A stretch of 64,000 nucleotides of DNA from Actinernus sp. WN-2022 (taxonomy: Eukaryota; Cnidaria; Anthozoa; Actiniaria; Actinernidae). A model generated the notes under the pieces. That model did not search any database and was not told the origin of the DNA. It saw only the letters and a program-made list of their open reading frames with translations. A program made the position numbers and the translations under genes. Positions 32,469 to 42,424 of this stretch are shown piece after piece (positions within the stretch are counted from its first letter, which is position 1; every line of letters starts with the position of its first letter). The stretch lies in NCBI GenBank assembly GCA_030867875.1, contig JAOWCC010000577.1, positions 80,147,740 to 80,211,739 on the forward strand, in the 5' to 3' direction.

Positions 32469-33600
32469 TAAAAATATGTCGTCTAGGTATTTTAGAATCA
32501 TTCACACATCTAATTAATTTAAGTTTTTTACAGGGAAAATATCCTAGCGAATGGAAAAAAGCTAATGTAATTCCTCTATTTAAAAAAGAAAATCGTCAAT
32601 TTAAAGTTAATTATCGTCCTGTTTCGCTTCTTGTTTCTATTTCTAAGATACCAGAAAAAATAGTATTTACCAGACTTTACGAATTTCTAGTAGACATCGG
32701 ATTTCTTAGTCGTTTTCAATCTGGTTTCCGACCTGGTGATAGCACTGTTTACCAACTTATTCTCATTACTCATCAGATTTATGAGGCTTTAGAAAAGGGA
32801 AAAGAGATACGTATGGTTTTCCTTGATATAAGTAAGGCGTTTGATAGAGTATGGCATAAGGGTTTAATTTACAAATTAGAAAATCTAGGAGTTAAAGATC
32901 CTCTTTTAAGTTGGTTTCGCAGCTATCTAAGTTTCAGAAAACAAAGAGTAGTTATTGAAGGGAAAAGCTCGAATTGGTTAAATATTGATGCCGGTGTTCC
33001 ACAGGTTCTGTACTTGGGCCATTGCTCTTTCTCGTTTACATTAATGATCTAAGTACAAACGTTTCATCCAACTGTTTTCTTTATGCTGACGATACGTCAC
33101 TATTTGATGTAGTAGATGATCCATATATTTCTGGTATAAAATTAAACAAAGATCTCAATACTATTAACATGTGGTGTAAGCAGTGGCTGATGACTATGAA
33201 CCCTAGCAAATGTGAATGCATCACATTTTCAGTAAAGCAATTTAAAATAATTCATCCTACACTTTACTTGGATCATATTGCGTTAAGTGAAGTGGACTCT
33301 CATACTCATTTGGGACTAACTTTGTCGGCTAATTTCTCTTGGAGTAACCATATTCTTGGCGTACATCAGAAAGCTAGTAAATGTATGAATGTTTTAAAAG
33401 GGGTAAAATACAAGCTCAACAGATCCACTCTTATTTCCCTGTACAAAAGCCTTATTAGACCATTAATGGAGTATGCAGATGTTATATGGGATGGGTGTAA
33501 TGAAGGAGAAGCTAATCTTTTAGAATGTGTTCAGTGTGATTCAGCTAGGATCGCTACTGGAGCTATGAAGAGAACTAATAGAAAGGGACTGTTAAATTAA
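32430..33600 (+). pseudogene. LINE reverse transcriptase, frameshifted
   Basis: Continues in other frames with WKKANVIPLFKK, NYRPVSLLVSISKI, FQSGFRPGDST, RMVFLDISKAFDRVWH (catalytic Asp block A), then a frame change near 33005 and FLVYINDLS followed by CFLYADDTSLF (the catalytic Y-A-D-D) and WLMTMNPSKCE. All key RT residues are still visible but at least two frame changes (near 32440 and 33005-33020) and other damage prevent expression. The RT would copy its own RNA at nicked target DNA. Confidence 0.75.
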
Positions 33601-33615
33601 TTATGCTGGGAGGAT

Positions 33616-34203
33616 ATGGTAACTAGAAGATTTCTACATAAATTAACTTTATTTTATAAAATAGTTAATTCATATACACCGTCCTACCTTCGTGAGCTTT
33701 TACCTGTAAAAGTAAGTCAAAGATCAAGATATGCATTACGATCAAAGGAAAATTTTACGCTAATTTCTACGCGTACCGAGCGCTTTAAGAAATCGTTTTT
33801 CCCATCAACAATAGTATCATGGAATAATCTGGATATTGCTACACGTTCTGTCGAACCTCTGTCTTTAGTCAAAACTAGATTACGTAATACTTTTTGTGGG
33901 AATAAATATAACAAAATTTATAACGTTTCCTTGAGTAGATATAGCTCGATTTTACACACCAGATTGCGATTAAATCATTGCGCTCTCAATGCGCACCTAT
34001 ATAGAATTAATTGTAAACCCTCTGCTTTCTGCGATTGTACATGGGAAACGATTGAAACTGTCCAACATTATTTTCTATATTGCCCCCGATATGCCGCCCA
34101 GCGTCAGCAATTAGTTTCCTTCTCTGCACAGGTACTCCATTCCAGATGGTTAAGTTTATCAGATTCACAAAAAAATCATATATTTTTACACGGCTCAGAA
34201 TAG
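33616..34203 (+). pseudogene. LINE C-terminal domain
   Basis: Separated from the RT by a TAA at 33598. The frame has LFYKIVNSYTPSYLRELLP, SWNNLDIATRS and, near the end, a Cys/His cluster (CDCTWETIETVQHYFLYCPR) typical of CR1/Jockey-type C-termini. Confidence 0.65.
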
Positions 34204-34479
34204 ATTGGCAATGAAGAAAATTATGCTATAATGTGTAATGTCCAGTCATTCATATTGAAAACCAAACGATTTAACAACTGATCAGACAATTAACTGATGA
34301 AAATAGTAGCATACCATTGACTTTCTGACCTACGATTTAGTATTTTTGTCTTTTGTTTACGCACTTTGTTAATACACTTTGTTAATATATCTGTTTATGT
34401 TTGTCATCATAGTCACTGTTAATTTAGTTAAATATTAATATTACTAAATGCACTCTCCACTATTTATGTAAACAATACA

Positions 34480-34812
34480 GACATAATCTCCCTCGATGAG
34501 CTTTGCTCTTGGAGAAAATGTCGAGAAAAAATAAAAAACAATATTTATCATGCTGCCAGTGACTGGAACAATTTAGACAATAGTATTAGGGAAACTAATT
34601 CACCATCTCTTTTTATATCTAAACTTACGAGTATTTTTTAGGACATTATATACATTTTTATTACTTATGTTGTATAGTTTTTAGCATCTTTAAGGAAAAT
34701 TAATTGCAATTGTAATATAATTGTATTTTAACCATTTGTAATCATAATTATTTTGTTGCAGCACCCTACTGAAAATCGCCTTGGCAAGTTAAGGCCCCTG
34801 GATAAATATTAC
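34480..34812 (+). repeat. Second LINE 3' fragment with simple-repeat tail
   Basis: A short frame reads HAASDWNNLDNSIRETNSPS then LFISKLTSIF and stop, as in LINE C-termini. It is followed by AGTTAAGGCCCCTGGATAAA and short ATT repeats, a usual cnidarian LINE end. Confidence 0.55.
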
Positions 34813-34991
34813 TATTATTATAATGTTGATTGGGTCTTACTGTGCCAAAATAAACTTCATAACGGCTGTGTATAACGTATAAAGTACTTTTAGGAATCTT
34901 CCTGTTTATACAGGTAATACATGAAGGATTCGTGTTGCTTTACTAAGAAAAAGTAACAAATGTGTTAATATATTTGCATGATTCTGTTTAG

Positions 34992-35174
34992 GAGCAATTA
35001 GGGAAGGGCAGCGAAAAAAGAAAACATGCAACTACAGGTGACACCGCACAAAAGCCTGAAGAAAAGAAAGGAAAGGGTCAATTTTGTACATGTAGTACTA
35101 AAGCTAGTACTAGCTCAACAAGTAAGAAACGTCTCTCATTCAAGACTACCCCAGGACATTCTCCTAACCAAAAG
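34992..35174 (+). CDS. Duplicated internal exon, copy B
   Basis: TTCTGTTTAG|GAGCAA at the 5' side and CCAAAAG|GTAGGT at the 3' side. It is 183 bp (61 codons, phase 0) and fully open: EQLGKGSEKRKHATTGDT, then GQFCTCSTKASTSSTSKK and RLSFKTTPGHSPNQK. The same frame continues into exon C at 35655. Copy A is its paralogue. Basic and Ser/Thr-rich, no domain recognised. Confidence 0.5.
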
Positions 35175-35654
35175 GTAGGTAATATCAATGCCGAATGCAT
35201 CCAATATCTGTCAATCTGAGTGTGTGAATATTTTTGTACAGTAAAATCCAATGAAGGTCTATGCATGTAGTTAGTATTCAAAAGGGTCGTATGTGACAAA
35301 TTATAGTATTTTACTGTGGCTACTGTAATTGGGGCCATGCATGGCCACTTTATGAATGACAACCAAAATAAGTCAATGCAGGTGTCTAAAAATGTCTACA
35401 TGTAGAATCACTTATTTCCTGTGCTGAAAGTTTAATCACCAAGTACATTGTATGTAATGGTATATCAAATAGTTCTCAGATCAGAACTAGTTCTCATCTT
35501 CACTGATGCACAAACCTTTCTTTAAAATCTTAATTTTTGGGCTCAATTAAAATAGGAGTAACCTAAAAACAATAACAATATCCCATGAATGTTTGGGACA
35601 GACAACAAACATTCATGCCTGATCTGAGAGTACAATTTTAATATTTTATTTAAG

Positions 35655-35858
35655 GGAATTTACAAAGAAGTGGATGCAAATCTGCCATTCTACTATTACA
35701 CCCTCAATGACAGATTCAAGGACGAAGAGCTGCCCTCCTTTGATGAATGCTCTGCCTTCGATGAGGATCAGATTGAGTTGCGCATCCATCCCCTAAGACT
35801 TCATCGTTTAATGCTCAATCAAAGAGAATTAAGACAGTGCAGTGTTTGCTGCTGGTAG
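35655..35858 (+). CDS. Terminal exon of the gene containing exons A/B
   Basis: TTTTATTTAAG|GGAATT is a good acceptor. The phase-0 frame continues 67 codons (GIYKEVDANLPFYYYTLND, then an acidic DEDQIELRIHPLRLHRLML and CSVCCW) to a stop at 35856-35858. The composition is unlike the surrounding transposons. The gene is not recognised. Confidence 0.45.
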   Translation, partial: GIYKEVDANLPFYYYTLNDRFKDEELPSFDECSAFDEDQIELRIHPLRLHRLMLNQRELRQCSVCCW

Positions 35859-37137
35859 AAACTTTTTGCCAGTTAGAAATAAAACCACAATAAGAAGCAG
35901 AATCCATCACCCTGAGGTTGGGTTATCCCCTGTCCCAAATCCCCTTCAAGGAATGCCATAAGAGAACAGATTTCTATGATTGCTTATGGTTGTACATTGT
36001 AGAGTGGTTTTAATTAACCGGTAAAACAATAATTAAAAGTATATGGAAGAAGACAATGGAATTAGGGTCTATTAGTGTCTATTAGTCTAATATGTATTTC
36101 ACAGGTTAAGTTAATCACTCTACATGTACATGTACAGTATGCTAACCAAAAATAATTTATAAGTTATATTATCAACTAATAGATACACAATGTATGAAAC
36201 ATACAATTCCAGCAGTGCCAATGGATAGCCCTCCCAGTAATTTGTTAGAAGAGGAACCAGAGCATCCTTTTGCCAATGGATAATGCCCTGGGTTCTGGCA
36301 TTATTTACTCTGTGACATTCTTGTTACCAAGAAAATGATACAGGCATCACCGACCAGTATTCACTTTTGTGTCCTGTACTTAAAAATTGTAAAAAGTCAA
36401 ATGTGCTGTGGTTTGATTGGGGGTGGGTGGTCCGGACTGATTATTACCGTTTTCATTGAAGTGCGACTATGGAAGTTTCAAGTCCGATTTAGCCGACCAT
36501 CAATCAAAATTCAAGTAAGTCCAGGCGGTGAAAGCTTTGTATGATACTACAAAGTCTAAACTCGGCGCTTGATTTTTCGTCGGCTACAAGCAATTTTCCA
36601 GACTCAACTTGAAAATTCCAGGAGCACGCTTCAATGAAAACGGTAATAATGCATTAGAGTGGAGTGGTTTTAATCAAACTATGAAATAAAATCTAAAAGT
36701 CAGTATCTACATAAAAACATTAAAATGTAATTAGGGTAGTCATTATGTCTGGGAAAGAAGATTCAACACTAATTAAAAAATAGAAAATGGATTTAATGAT
36801 TAGCACTATTTTAGTGCAAAACCTGTTTCACAGATAGGGTGACTGTGCTTAGACTATTTCACGGGCTAAGTAAAAAATCACTCCAACATTTAGCACAATC
36901 TGGACAATATTCCTATTTTTTTTTTATTGAAGGAAATGTCTGATTCACTTAACTTTAAAGTTGAAACATATATGCAAAATGGTGATTTCATAAAAGTAGA
37001 ATGGCGTGTTATTGCTCAGTTTGAATGATGATACTGAGAAGTTTGGTTGTGATAATGTAAAATGTGCTAAGATACCATAGAATCCTATGTATAGTCCCTG
37101 GTGACTATCCATCAAAGGGCTTTTAGGGGGTGGTATG
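35859..37137. other. Stretch without a recognised gene
   Basis: AT-rich. Contains a diverged foldback around 36437 (TATTACCGTTTTCATTGAAG) and 36640 (CTTCAATGAAAACGGTAATA), i.e. a ~210-bp MITE at about 36437-36657 with perfect ~20-bp ends. No gene. Confidence 0.55.
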
Positions 37138-37268
37138 TGTAACAATAGGTCATGACGTCATAGGATCGTGATTGACAGTCGATCAGAGCCATGTGCTCTG
37201 TGTAGATTTGCAAGAAGTAAAACCCGGTTTACCCTCACTGTCTGTGTGCAACTCGTACCCTTATTACA
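37138..37268 (+). repeat. 5' LTR
   Basis: Begins TGTAACAATAGG and ends CTTATTACA. Contains TGACGTCA (CRE-like) at ~37153, which the 3' LTR has lost by one substitution. Unusually short for an LTR but with both ends defined by the target duplication. Confidence 0.9.
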
Positions 37269-37286
37269 TGGTGTCAGAATACTGAA
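37269..37286 (+). other. Primer binding site
   Basis: TGGTGTCAGAATACTGAA follows the 5' LTR directly; TGG pairs with the CCA end of a tRNA. The specific tRNA is not assigned. Confidence 0.6.
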
Positions 37287-37377
37287 GGACCCCAAGAATA
37301 GAGCTAGATAGATCGACGAAGAAGTCTAGCCATTCAACGACCACATTCAAGGACCAGAAGAAGATAAACGAGCGAAA

Positions 37378-38274
37378 ATGGGCGATCCGCCGCCAGCGCC
37401 GCCTCCGGCACCACAAGTTGAACAGGAAGCAAATCCACGAAGAATCACTCAGCTAAAACAGCCGGGGAAATTAGACTTCGAAGCAAGAGAACTAGCCGAG
37501 GCTTGGAGACGCTGGAAAGAAGAGATAACTCTATACATGGACCTCTCGATGACGGGTAGGAGTGAACAAATGAAGGTAAAACTCTTCCTTTATTTAGTCG
37601 GAACTGACGGTCGAGAAATCTACGAAACTATGCACTTCGAAAGCCAACCAGAAGAGAGAACACTCGCTGAAGTGCTTAAGGCTTTCGACGACCATTGTAA
37701 CCCCAAACGTAATGAAACTGTAGAGAGATACAGGTTTTTCACGAGAGCTCAAGAGCCAAACGAGCCACTGGAAAAAATAATAACTGAGGTTAAAATCTTG
37801 GCGGGCACATGTAAATTTGAAAAGCTGCATTATTCGCTCGTGAAAGATCCGATCGTATGTGGGATTCGAGACTCTAAACTAAGGGATGAATTGCTCAAAC
37901 ATCCCAGTCTCGATCTAGAGAAATGCCTACAAGCCTGTAGAGAATCTGAATTGTCAAAAGAGCGCAATAAAACCATTGAAACTCAGGAATCAGTGCATAG
38001 CCTAAACGCGAAGGGCAAAGTAACGCGACACCAGCGCCAAAGCGGCTCAAAGCAAAGTAAACAAGCCCAGCGACATGTATCAGAAACGCGGCCCCATCAA
38101 GCAAAATGCAAATACTGCGGAAGAAATCACGAGCGTGGAAAAAGAAAAATGCCCAGCGTTTGGGAAGAAATGTTTAAGATGCGACAAGATGAACCATTTT
38201 GCAACGCAGTGCCTTTCAGAAAAAAATGGCCAATCCCAAATACACGTAATGAACACTGGGGAGGCCAGCGATAG
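37378..38274 (+). CDS. gag: gypsy Gag polyprotein
   Basis: 298 residues. A Pro-rich N-terminus is followed by a capsid-like helical region (LAEAWRRWKEEITLYMDLSM, KVKLFLYLVGTDGREIYETM, PLEKIITEVKILAGTCKFEK, DPIVCGIRDSKLRDELLKHP), the retrotransposon gag pattern. Toward the end it enters a Cys/His region (CKYCGRNHERGK). The frame then leaves the zinc-knuckle sequence, which continues in the -1 frame within pol, at an A-rich stretch near 38137-38150. So gag and pol overlap by about 200 bp and either programmed -1 frameshifting or a one-base indel links them. The protein forms the particle that packages the RNA. Confidence 0.85.
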   Translation: MGDPPPAPPPAPQVEQEANPRRITQLKQPGKLDFEARELAEAWRRWKEEITLYMDLSMTGRSEQMKVKLFLYLVGTDGREIYETMHFESQPEERTLAEVLKAFDDHCNPKRNETVERYRFFTRAQEPNEPLEKIITEVKILAGTCKFEKLHYSLVKDPIVCGIRDSKLRDELLKHPSLDLEKCLQACRESELSKERNKTIETQESVHSLNAKGKVTRHQRQSGSKQSKQAQRHVSETRPHQAKCKYCGRNHERGKRKMPSVWEEMFKMRQDEPFCNAVPFRKKWPIPNTRNEHWGGQR

Positions 38275-40294
38275 CGACTATGATGAACTTAAGGCATTAA
38301 CATTGACCCCAGAAACCGAAATAAATGCAGTAAATGACGTCTCCTACTCGAAGCGATTGTATGCCACTATCAATTTGGGGAGTAAAGAAATCAAATTTCA
38401 ACTAGATAGTGGAGCAAAATGCAATACAATCACAGCACAAATACTGCAACAGTGCCTTGGTCAAGTCAGCATAACAAAAACTGACAAGGTACTATCCTTG
38501 TACGATAAGTCCACAGTAATGCCTGTAGGACAATGCACAGTAGAGCTGCATAACCCTAAGAACGGAAAAAACTACCGAACAAATTTTGTAGTCTTAAAAG
38601 ACAGCGCTTGCACGCCACTCCTAGGCAGCACTTCAATTCAAGAAATGGATTTAATTAAAGTGCAATATAGAAATATCCTGACAGTAGACCAAATGAAATC
38701 AGAAAAAGTCCTGACCAAAGAGGCCTTTACGAAACAGTACCCGGATGTATTCCAGGGCACAGGAAAATTGAACGGGCAATACCACTTGGAAATCGAACCA
38801 GATGCCATACCGGTTGTCCACCCCCCTAGGAAAGTGCCAGTTGCCCTTAAGGCACAGCTTAAGGTAGAACTGGACCGGCTCCAGGAAATAGGTATGCTGA
38901 CCCAGGTCACAGAACCCACCCCGTGGGTATCCAGCATGGTCCTAGTACTAAAGCCAAACGGACAGCTACGCATCTGTATAGACCCCAAGGACTTAAATAA
39001 GGTCCTCAAGCGAAGCCATTATCCCCTCCCAACAATCAAGGAGCTCCTGCAAGAATTGAGCAGGGCAAGGGTATTCAGCACCCTTGACGTAAAAAATGGG
39101 TTTTGGCATGTGGAGTTAGACGGGGAAAGCTCTAGACTAACAACATTTAATACACCTTTCGGGAGGTACAGGTGGCTCCGCCTCCCATTTGGACTGTCCT
39201 CGGCTCCAGAAGAATTTCAGAGGCGCCAGCATCAGGCAGTAGAAGGCCTACCAGGAGTGATCTCGATACACGAAGATATACTCGTCTATGGAGAAGGAGC
39301 AACCGAAGGGGAAGCAAGCGAAGACCACGATCGAAAGCTACACGCCCTGATTCAGAGATGTAGAGCGCGAAACATAACGCTTAACAAACAGAAGGTAAAG
39401 CTACGACGCAGCGAAGTACCATTCATGTGTCACCTCATCACCAATCAAGGTCTAAAGCCGGATCCGGATAAGATCAGAGCAATGACTGAGATGCCGAAGC
39501 CAACGGACGTTGCCGGAGTACAACGGTTTATCGGATTCGTTACCTACCTGAGTAAGTTCCTCCCCATGCTGAGCGATGCATGTGAGCCTTTGCGGAAGTT
39601 GACCCTGAAGGAGGTAGAATGGTGGTGGACAGACATCCATGACGAGGCTTTCAACAAGATAAAAAACCTCGTAACTCATGCACCAGTACTCAAGTACTAT
39701 GAGCTCCAGGCAGAATTGACCCTGCAATGTGATGCCTCAGACACTGGACTCGGCGCTGTCATCACACAGAATGGACAACCGATAGCCTTTGCAAGTCGAG
39801 CGTTGTCTGACACGGAAACCAGGTACGCTCAAATAGAAAAAGAGTTATTGGCAGTGGTCTTTGGACTCGAAAGATTTCACCAATACACCTATGGTCGGTC
39901 GGTCAATGTCCAATCAGATCACAAGCCCCTCGAGGTAATTGTGAAGAAATCGCTACACAAAGCACCCAAGAGGCTCCAGCGTATGCTGTTGCGAATACAG
40001 ATGTATGACATACATCTGGCCTACCGACAATGCAAGCTGATGCAACTAGCCGACACGCTGAGCAGAGCGTACCTCCCCAAAGAGCAATCTAAGCCGTTTG
40101 AGACAGAGCTGGAGACCATCAACATGGCCCAGTACCTCACGATTGCAGCAGCACGCTTGGAGGACATTCGCGCGCGCACAGAGAAAGATCAGAGTCTACA
40201 AGAGCTAATCAGCATAATCAAGTCGGGATGGCCTCATACCAGAAAAGCAGTGCCCCCTCCCCCTGGCAATCGCCTACTTCGATGTCAGAGATGA
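38075..40294 (+). CDS. pol: gypsy Pol: protease, reverse transcriptase, RNase H
   Basis: 739 residues. A zinc knuckle CLRCDKMNHFATQC (~33-46) is followed by the aspartic protease (FQLDSGAKCN, Asp ~111), RT blocks (LRICIDPKDLNKVLKRSHYP, FSTLDVKNGFWHVEL, LRLPFGLSSAPEEFQR) and RNase H (LTLQCDASDTGLGAVITQNG near 549, with QSDHKPLE later). The RT catalytic box reads ISIHEDILVYG near 398: the usual Y-x-D-D is I-H-E-D, so the first catalytic Asp is Glu, which should impair synthesis. The frame ends early at 40294 because of an indel in a C-rich tract (~40250-40262); the pol sequence continues in another frame. The Met is internal; real expression would come from gag-pol. Confidence 0.85.
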   Translation: MYQKRGPIKQNANTAEEITSVEKEKCPAFGKKCLRCDKMNHFATQCLSEKNGQSQIHVMNTGEASDSDYDELKALTLTPETEINAVNDVSYSKRLYATINLGSKEIKFQLDSGAKCNTITAQILQQCLGQVSITKTDKVLSLYDKSTVMPVGQCTVELHNPKNGKNYRTNFVVLKDSACTPLLGSTSIQEMDLIKVQYRNILTVDQMKSEKVLTKEAFTKQYPDVFQGTGKLNGQYHLEIEPDAIPVVHPPRKVPVALKAQLKVELDRLQEIGMLTQVTEPTPWVSSMVLVLKPNGQLRICIDPKDLNKVLKRSHYPLPTIKELLQELSRARVFSTLDVKNGFWHVELDGESSRLTTFNTPFGRYRWLRLPFGLSSAPEEFQRRQHQAVEGLPGVISIHEDILVYGEGATEGEASEDHDRKLHALIQRCRARNITLNKQKVKLRRSEVPFMCHLITNQGLKPDPDKIRAMTEMPKPTDVAGVQRFIGFVTYLSKFLPMLSDACEPLRKLTLKEVEWWWTDIHDEAFNKIKNLVTHAPVLKYYELQAELTLQCDASDTGLGAVITQNGQPIAFASRALSDTETRYAQIEKELLAVVFGLERFHQYTYGRSVNVQSDHKPLEVIVKKSLHKAPKRLQRMLLRIQMYDIHLAYRQCKLMQLADTLSRAYLPKEQSKPFETELETINMAQYLTIAAARLEDIRARTEKDQSLQELISIIKSGWPHTRKAVPPPPGNRLLRCQR

Positions 40295-40337
40295 ATTAAG
40301 TAAGCAGGATGGAATAGTCTTTCGCGGAAACAGAGCA

Positions 40338-41618
40338 GTGATCCCTACGACTCTGCGGCGAGACATCCTGGAACGCATACATTCAGCACACATTGGCATT
40401 GAAGGTTGCCTGCGCAGGGCACGAGAATGCGTCTATTGGCCTGGCATGAGTAGTGCAGTGAAGGACTACATCGATAAATGTGAAGTCTGCCGTTCCTTTG
40501 ACAAGAAGCAGCAAAAGGAAACACTGCAGCCGCACCAAGTACCTCAACGCCCATGGGCCAAGGTAGGAACGGACCTGTTTACATACAACAGTCACGAATA
40601 CCTCATCACAGTCGACTACTACTCAGGGTTCTGGGAAGTAGATCTACTGGACGACACGAAATCCAAGACGGTGATAAGAAAATTGAAGTCTCAGTTCGCA
40701 CGGTATGGCATTCCTGATGTCTGCATATCTGATAACGGTCCACAGTTTTCTGCAGATGAATTCGCGGAGTTCAGCAAAACATGGAAATTCGAGCATGTGA
40801 CCTCTTCACCTGGATATCCGCACAGCAACGGAAAGGCAGAGCAAGCTGTTAAGTCTGCCAAGCAACTAATGAAGAAGGCCAAGAAGGCTGGTACCGACAC
40901 ATACCTAGCCCTTCTTGAATACAGAAACACCCCAACACAAGGCGTAGACTCGAGCCCAGCTCAAAGGCTAATGAGTCGCCGGACAAAAGGCCTACTCCCA
41001 ACAACCGTTAACCTACTGCAACCTAAGGTGATCGAAACAGCAGCTCAGAAGATCAAAGAGAGTAAGGAAAGACAAGCATTTTACTATAATCAAGGTGCAA
41101 AGGATCTAGCAGAGCTAAAAAAAGGAGACACCGTCAGAATAACACCCATCGCCAAAGGAAAGACGGAACAGCTGAAAGCTAAAGTGCAGTCTAAAGTTGG
41201 CATAAGGTCTTATGAAGTGCTCACTTAGGAAGGACGAACATACAGACGAAACCGGTGCCACCTCAGGAAGACAAAGGAAGTCTTCATACCACCTCACAGC
41301 ACTACCATCAATCGGCCGGAGTTCAAGAAAGGTTCACTACCCTCAACTGTGAAGCCCAACAATGCCCCAGCTACAGTGAACCACAACAGTGCCTCGGCTA
41401 CTGTGAACCACAACAGTGCCTCAGCTACAGTGGAACGCACCAGTGACCAGTCTACAACAAGCACTAGCGGAATCCCTGCAGGAAGCTTTGACAGAAGTTT
41501 CACTCCAACACGAACAGAGAACAACGCGGTCAGGACGAGTAATCAAGACACCGTCCTACCTAAAGGACTTTACCAAATATTAACGATTTACATAGGGACT
41601 CTGTCCGGCAGGATATAA
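40338..41618 (+). pseudogene. pol: gypsy Pol: integrase with premature TAG
   Basis: In a different frame from the RT part. The zinc-binding HHCC module (HSAHIGIEGCLRRARECVYW then CEVC), the DDE core (GTDLF ~78, SDNGPQF ~132, KAEQAVKS ~169) and a C-terminal domain are visible. TAG at 41226-41228 stops the frame right at YEVLT, yet the same frame continues open (EGRTYRRNRCHLRKTKE) through a tandem repeat of seven residues (NHNSASATV-like, ~41360-41430) to a stop at 41618. The pattern YEVLT-x-x-GRxYRRNRxHLRKT is the normal continuation in such integrases, so TAG is a mutation. Integrase inserts the DNA copy and cuts 5-bp staggered sites. Confidence 0.85.
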
Positions 41619-41702
41619 CAAGTTTTGATAAGCTACTAAAGGACTTTGCCATTTGGTTTAGTATTATTGTTCCAGTTATAATCGGAAGTGACTTGTTTAT
41701 TC

Positions 41703-41715
41703 ATAAAAGAAGGGA
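41703..41715 (+). other. Polypurine tract
   Basis: AAAAGAAGGGA immediately before the 3' LTR primes plus-strand synthesis in LTR elements. Confidence 0.7.
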
Positions 41716-41846
41716 TGTAACAATAGGTCATGACGTCTTAGGATCGTGATTGACAGTCGATCAGAGCCATGTGCTCTGTGTAGATTTGCAAGAAGTAAAA
41801 CCCGGTTTACCCTCACTGTCTGTGTGCGACTCGTACCCTTATTACA
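41716..41846 (+). repeat. 3' LTR
   Basis: Two differences from the 5' LTR (T for A in GACGTCTTAG and G for A in GTGCGACTCG). Followed by GTATG target duplication. Confidence 0.9.
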
Positions 41847-41851
41847 GTATG

Positions 41852-42424
41852 CACTTGGGGAGGAAGGGGGTATTATGCATGCAGGGAAAAAGGAACAAAA
41901 CACTGAGCTAGCCAACACTCACATTCTTTTTTGCTGTTGTGGGGACCCAATGCATGTCCAAGTTTGAACTGTCTGGCTTTGGAAATGAGGGAGATATGGG
42001 CATCTACTTAAAATCACGTGACCGATGACGTCATCGTTACATCATCGCAAGCAAGTGATTTGTTGGAACCCAATAAGTGTCTGTCATTATAAGGGCACCG
42101 TCAATACATCTTCTCCAGCATGACCAAATTTGGACGCGTACACTATTCGGACTATTCGGACAGCCAACGGAGAGTCCCCGATGTACAGAGAAACACACCA
42201 TAAAACGTTGAATAAATTAGCTCGACGCCACTAACCCTAATAACTCGTTCTGCGCTTGCGCGCAACCACGAGTTAAAACTATACTTACAAAAATACCTTA
42301 AATACTAAAAACCTTAATAACATATCCAAATAAAACCTTACTAATATACAGCCAAGTCATATCTAAAAACTAATCAATTAAAAACGGGAAGTATTGACTT
42401 AAGGCCTGTATGAATGTCGCTTCC
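41852..42424. other. Stretch without a recognised gene
   Basis: Includes TGACGTCATCG near 42026 and a LINE-like 3' end near 42240-42420 on the minus strand (ACGAGTTAAAAC and AT-rich words), continuing into the broken LINE below. Confidence 0.35.

Larger units (their letters stand above)
31416..34203 (+). mobile_element. Broken LINE (Jockey/CR1-like superfamily)
   Basis: A non-LTR retrotransposon with the C-terminal part of an AP endonuclease, a reverse transcriptase and a C-terminal domain, in one direction, spread over three frames. The 5' part (ORF1 and most of the endonuclease) is missing. It lies in the intron between exon copies A and B. Family assignment rests on domain order and the C-terminal pattern only. 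Confidence 0.75.
37138..41846 (+). mobile_element. Ty3/gypsy LTR retrotransposon, nearly complete
   Basis: 131-bp LTRs (37138-37268 and 41716-41846) start TGTAAC and end TTACA, and differ at two positions. The element is flanked by GTATG on both sides (37133-37137 and 41847-41851). Domain order is gag, protease, reverse transcriptase, RNase H, integrase, which is the gypsy (Metaviridae) order. Two LTR differences in 131 bp mean a fairly recent insertion, but pol already has disabling changes: a frameshift at ~40250 and a TAG at 41226. Confidence 0.95.

Noticed and set aside
38638..39009. Minus-strand 123-residue frame
   Set aside because: Antisense to the gypsy reverse transcriptase.
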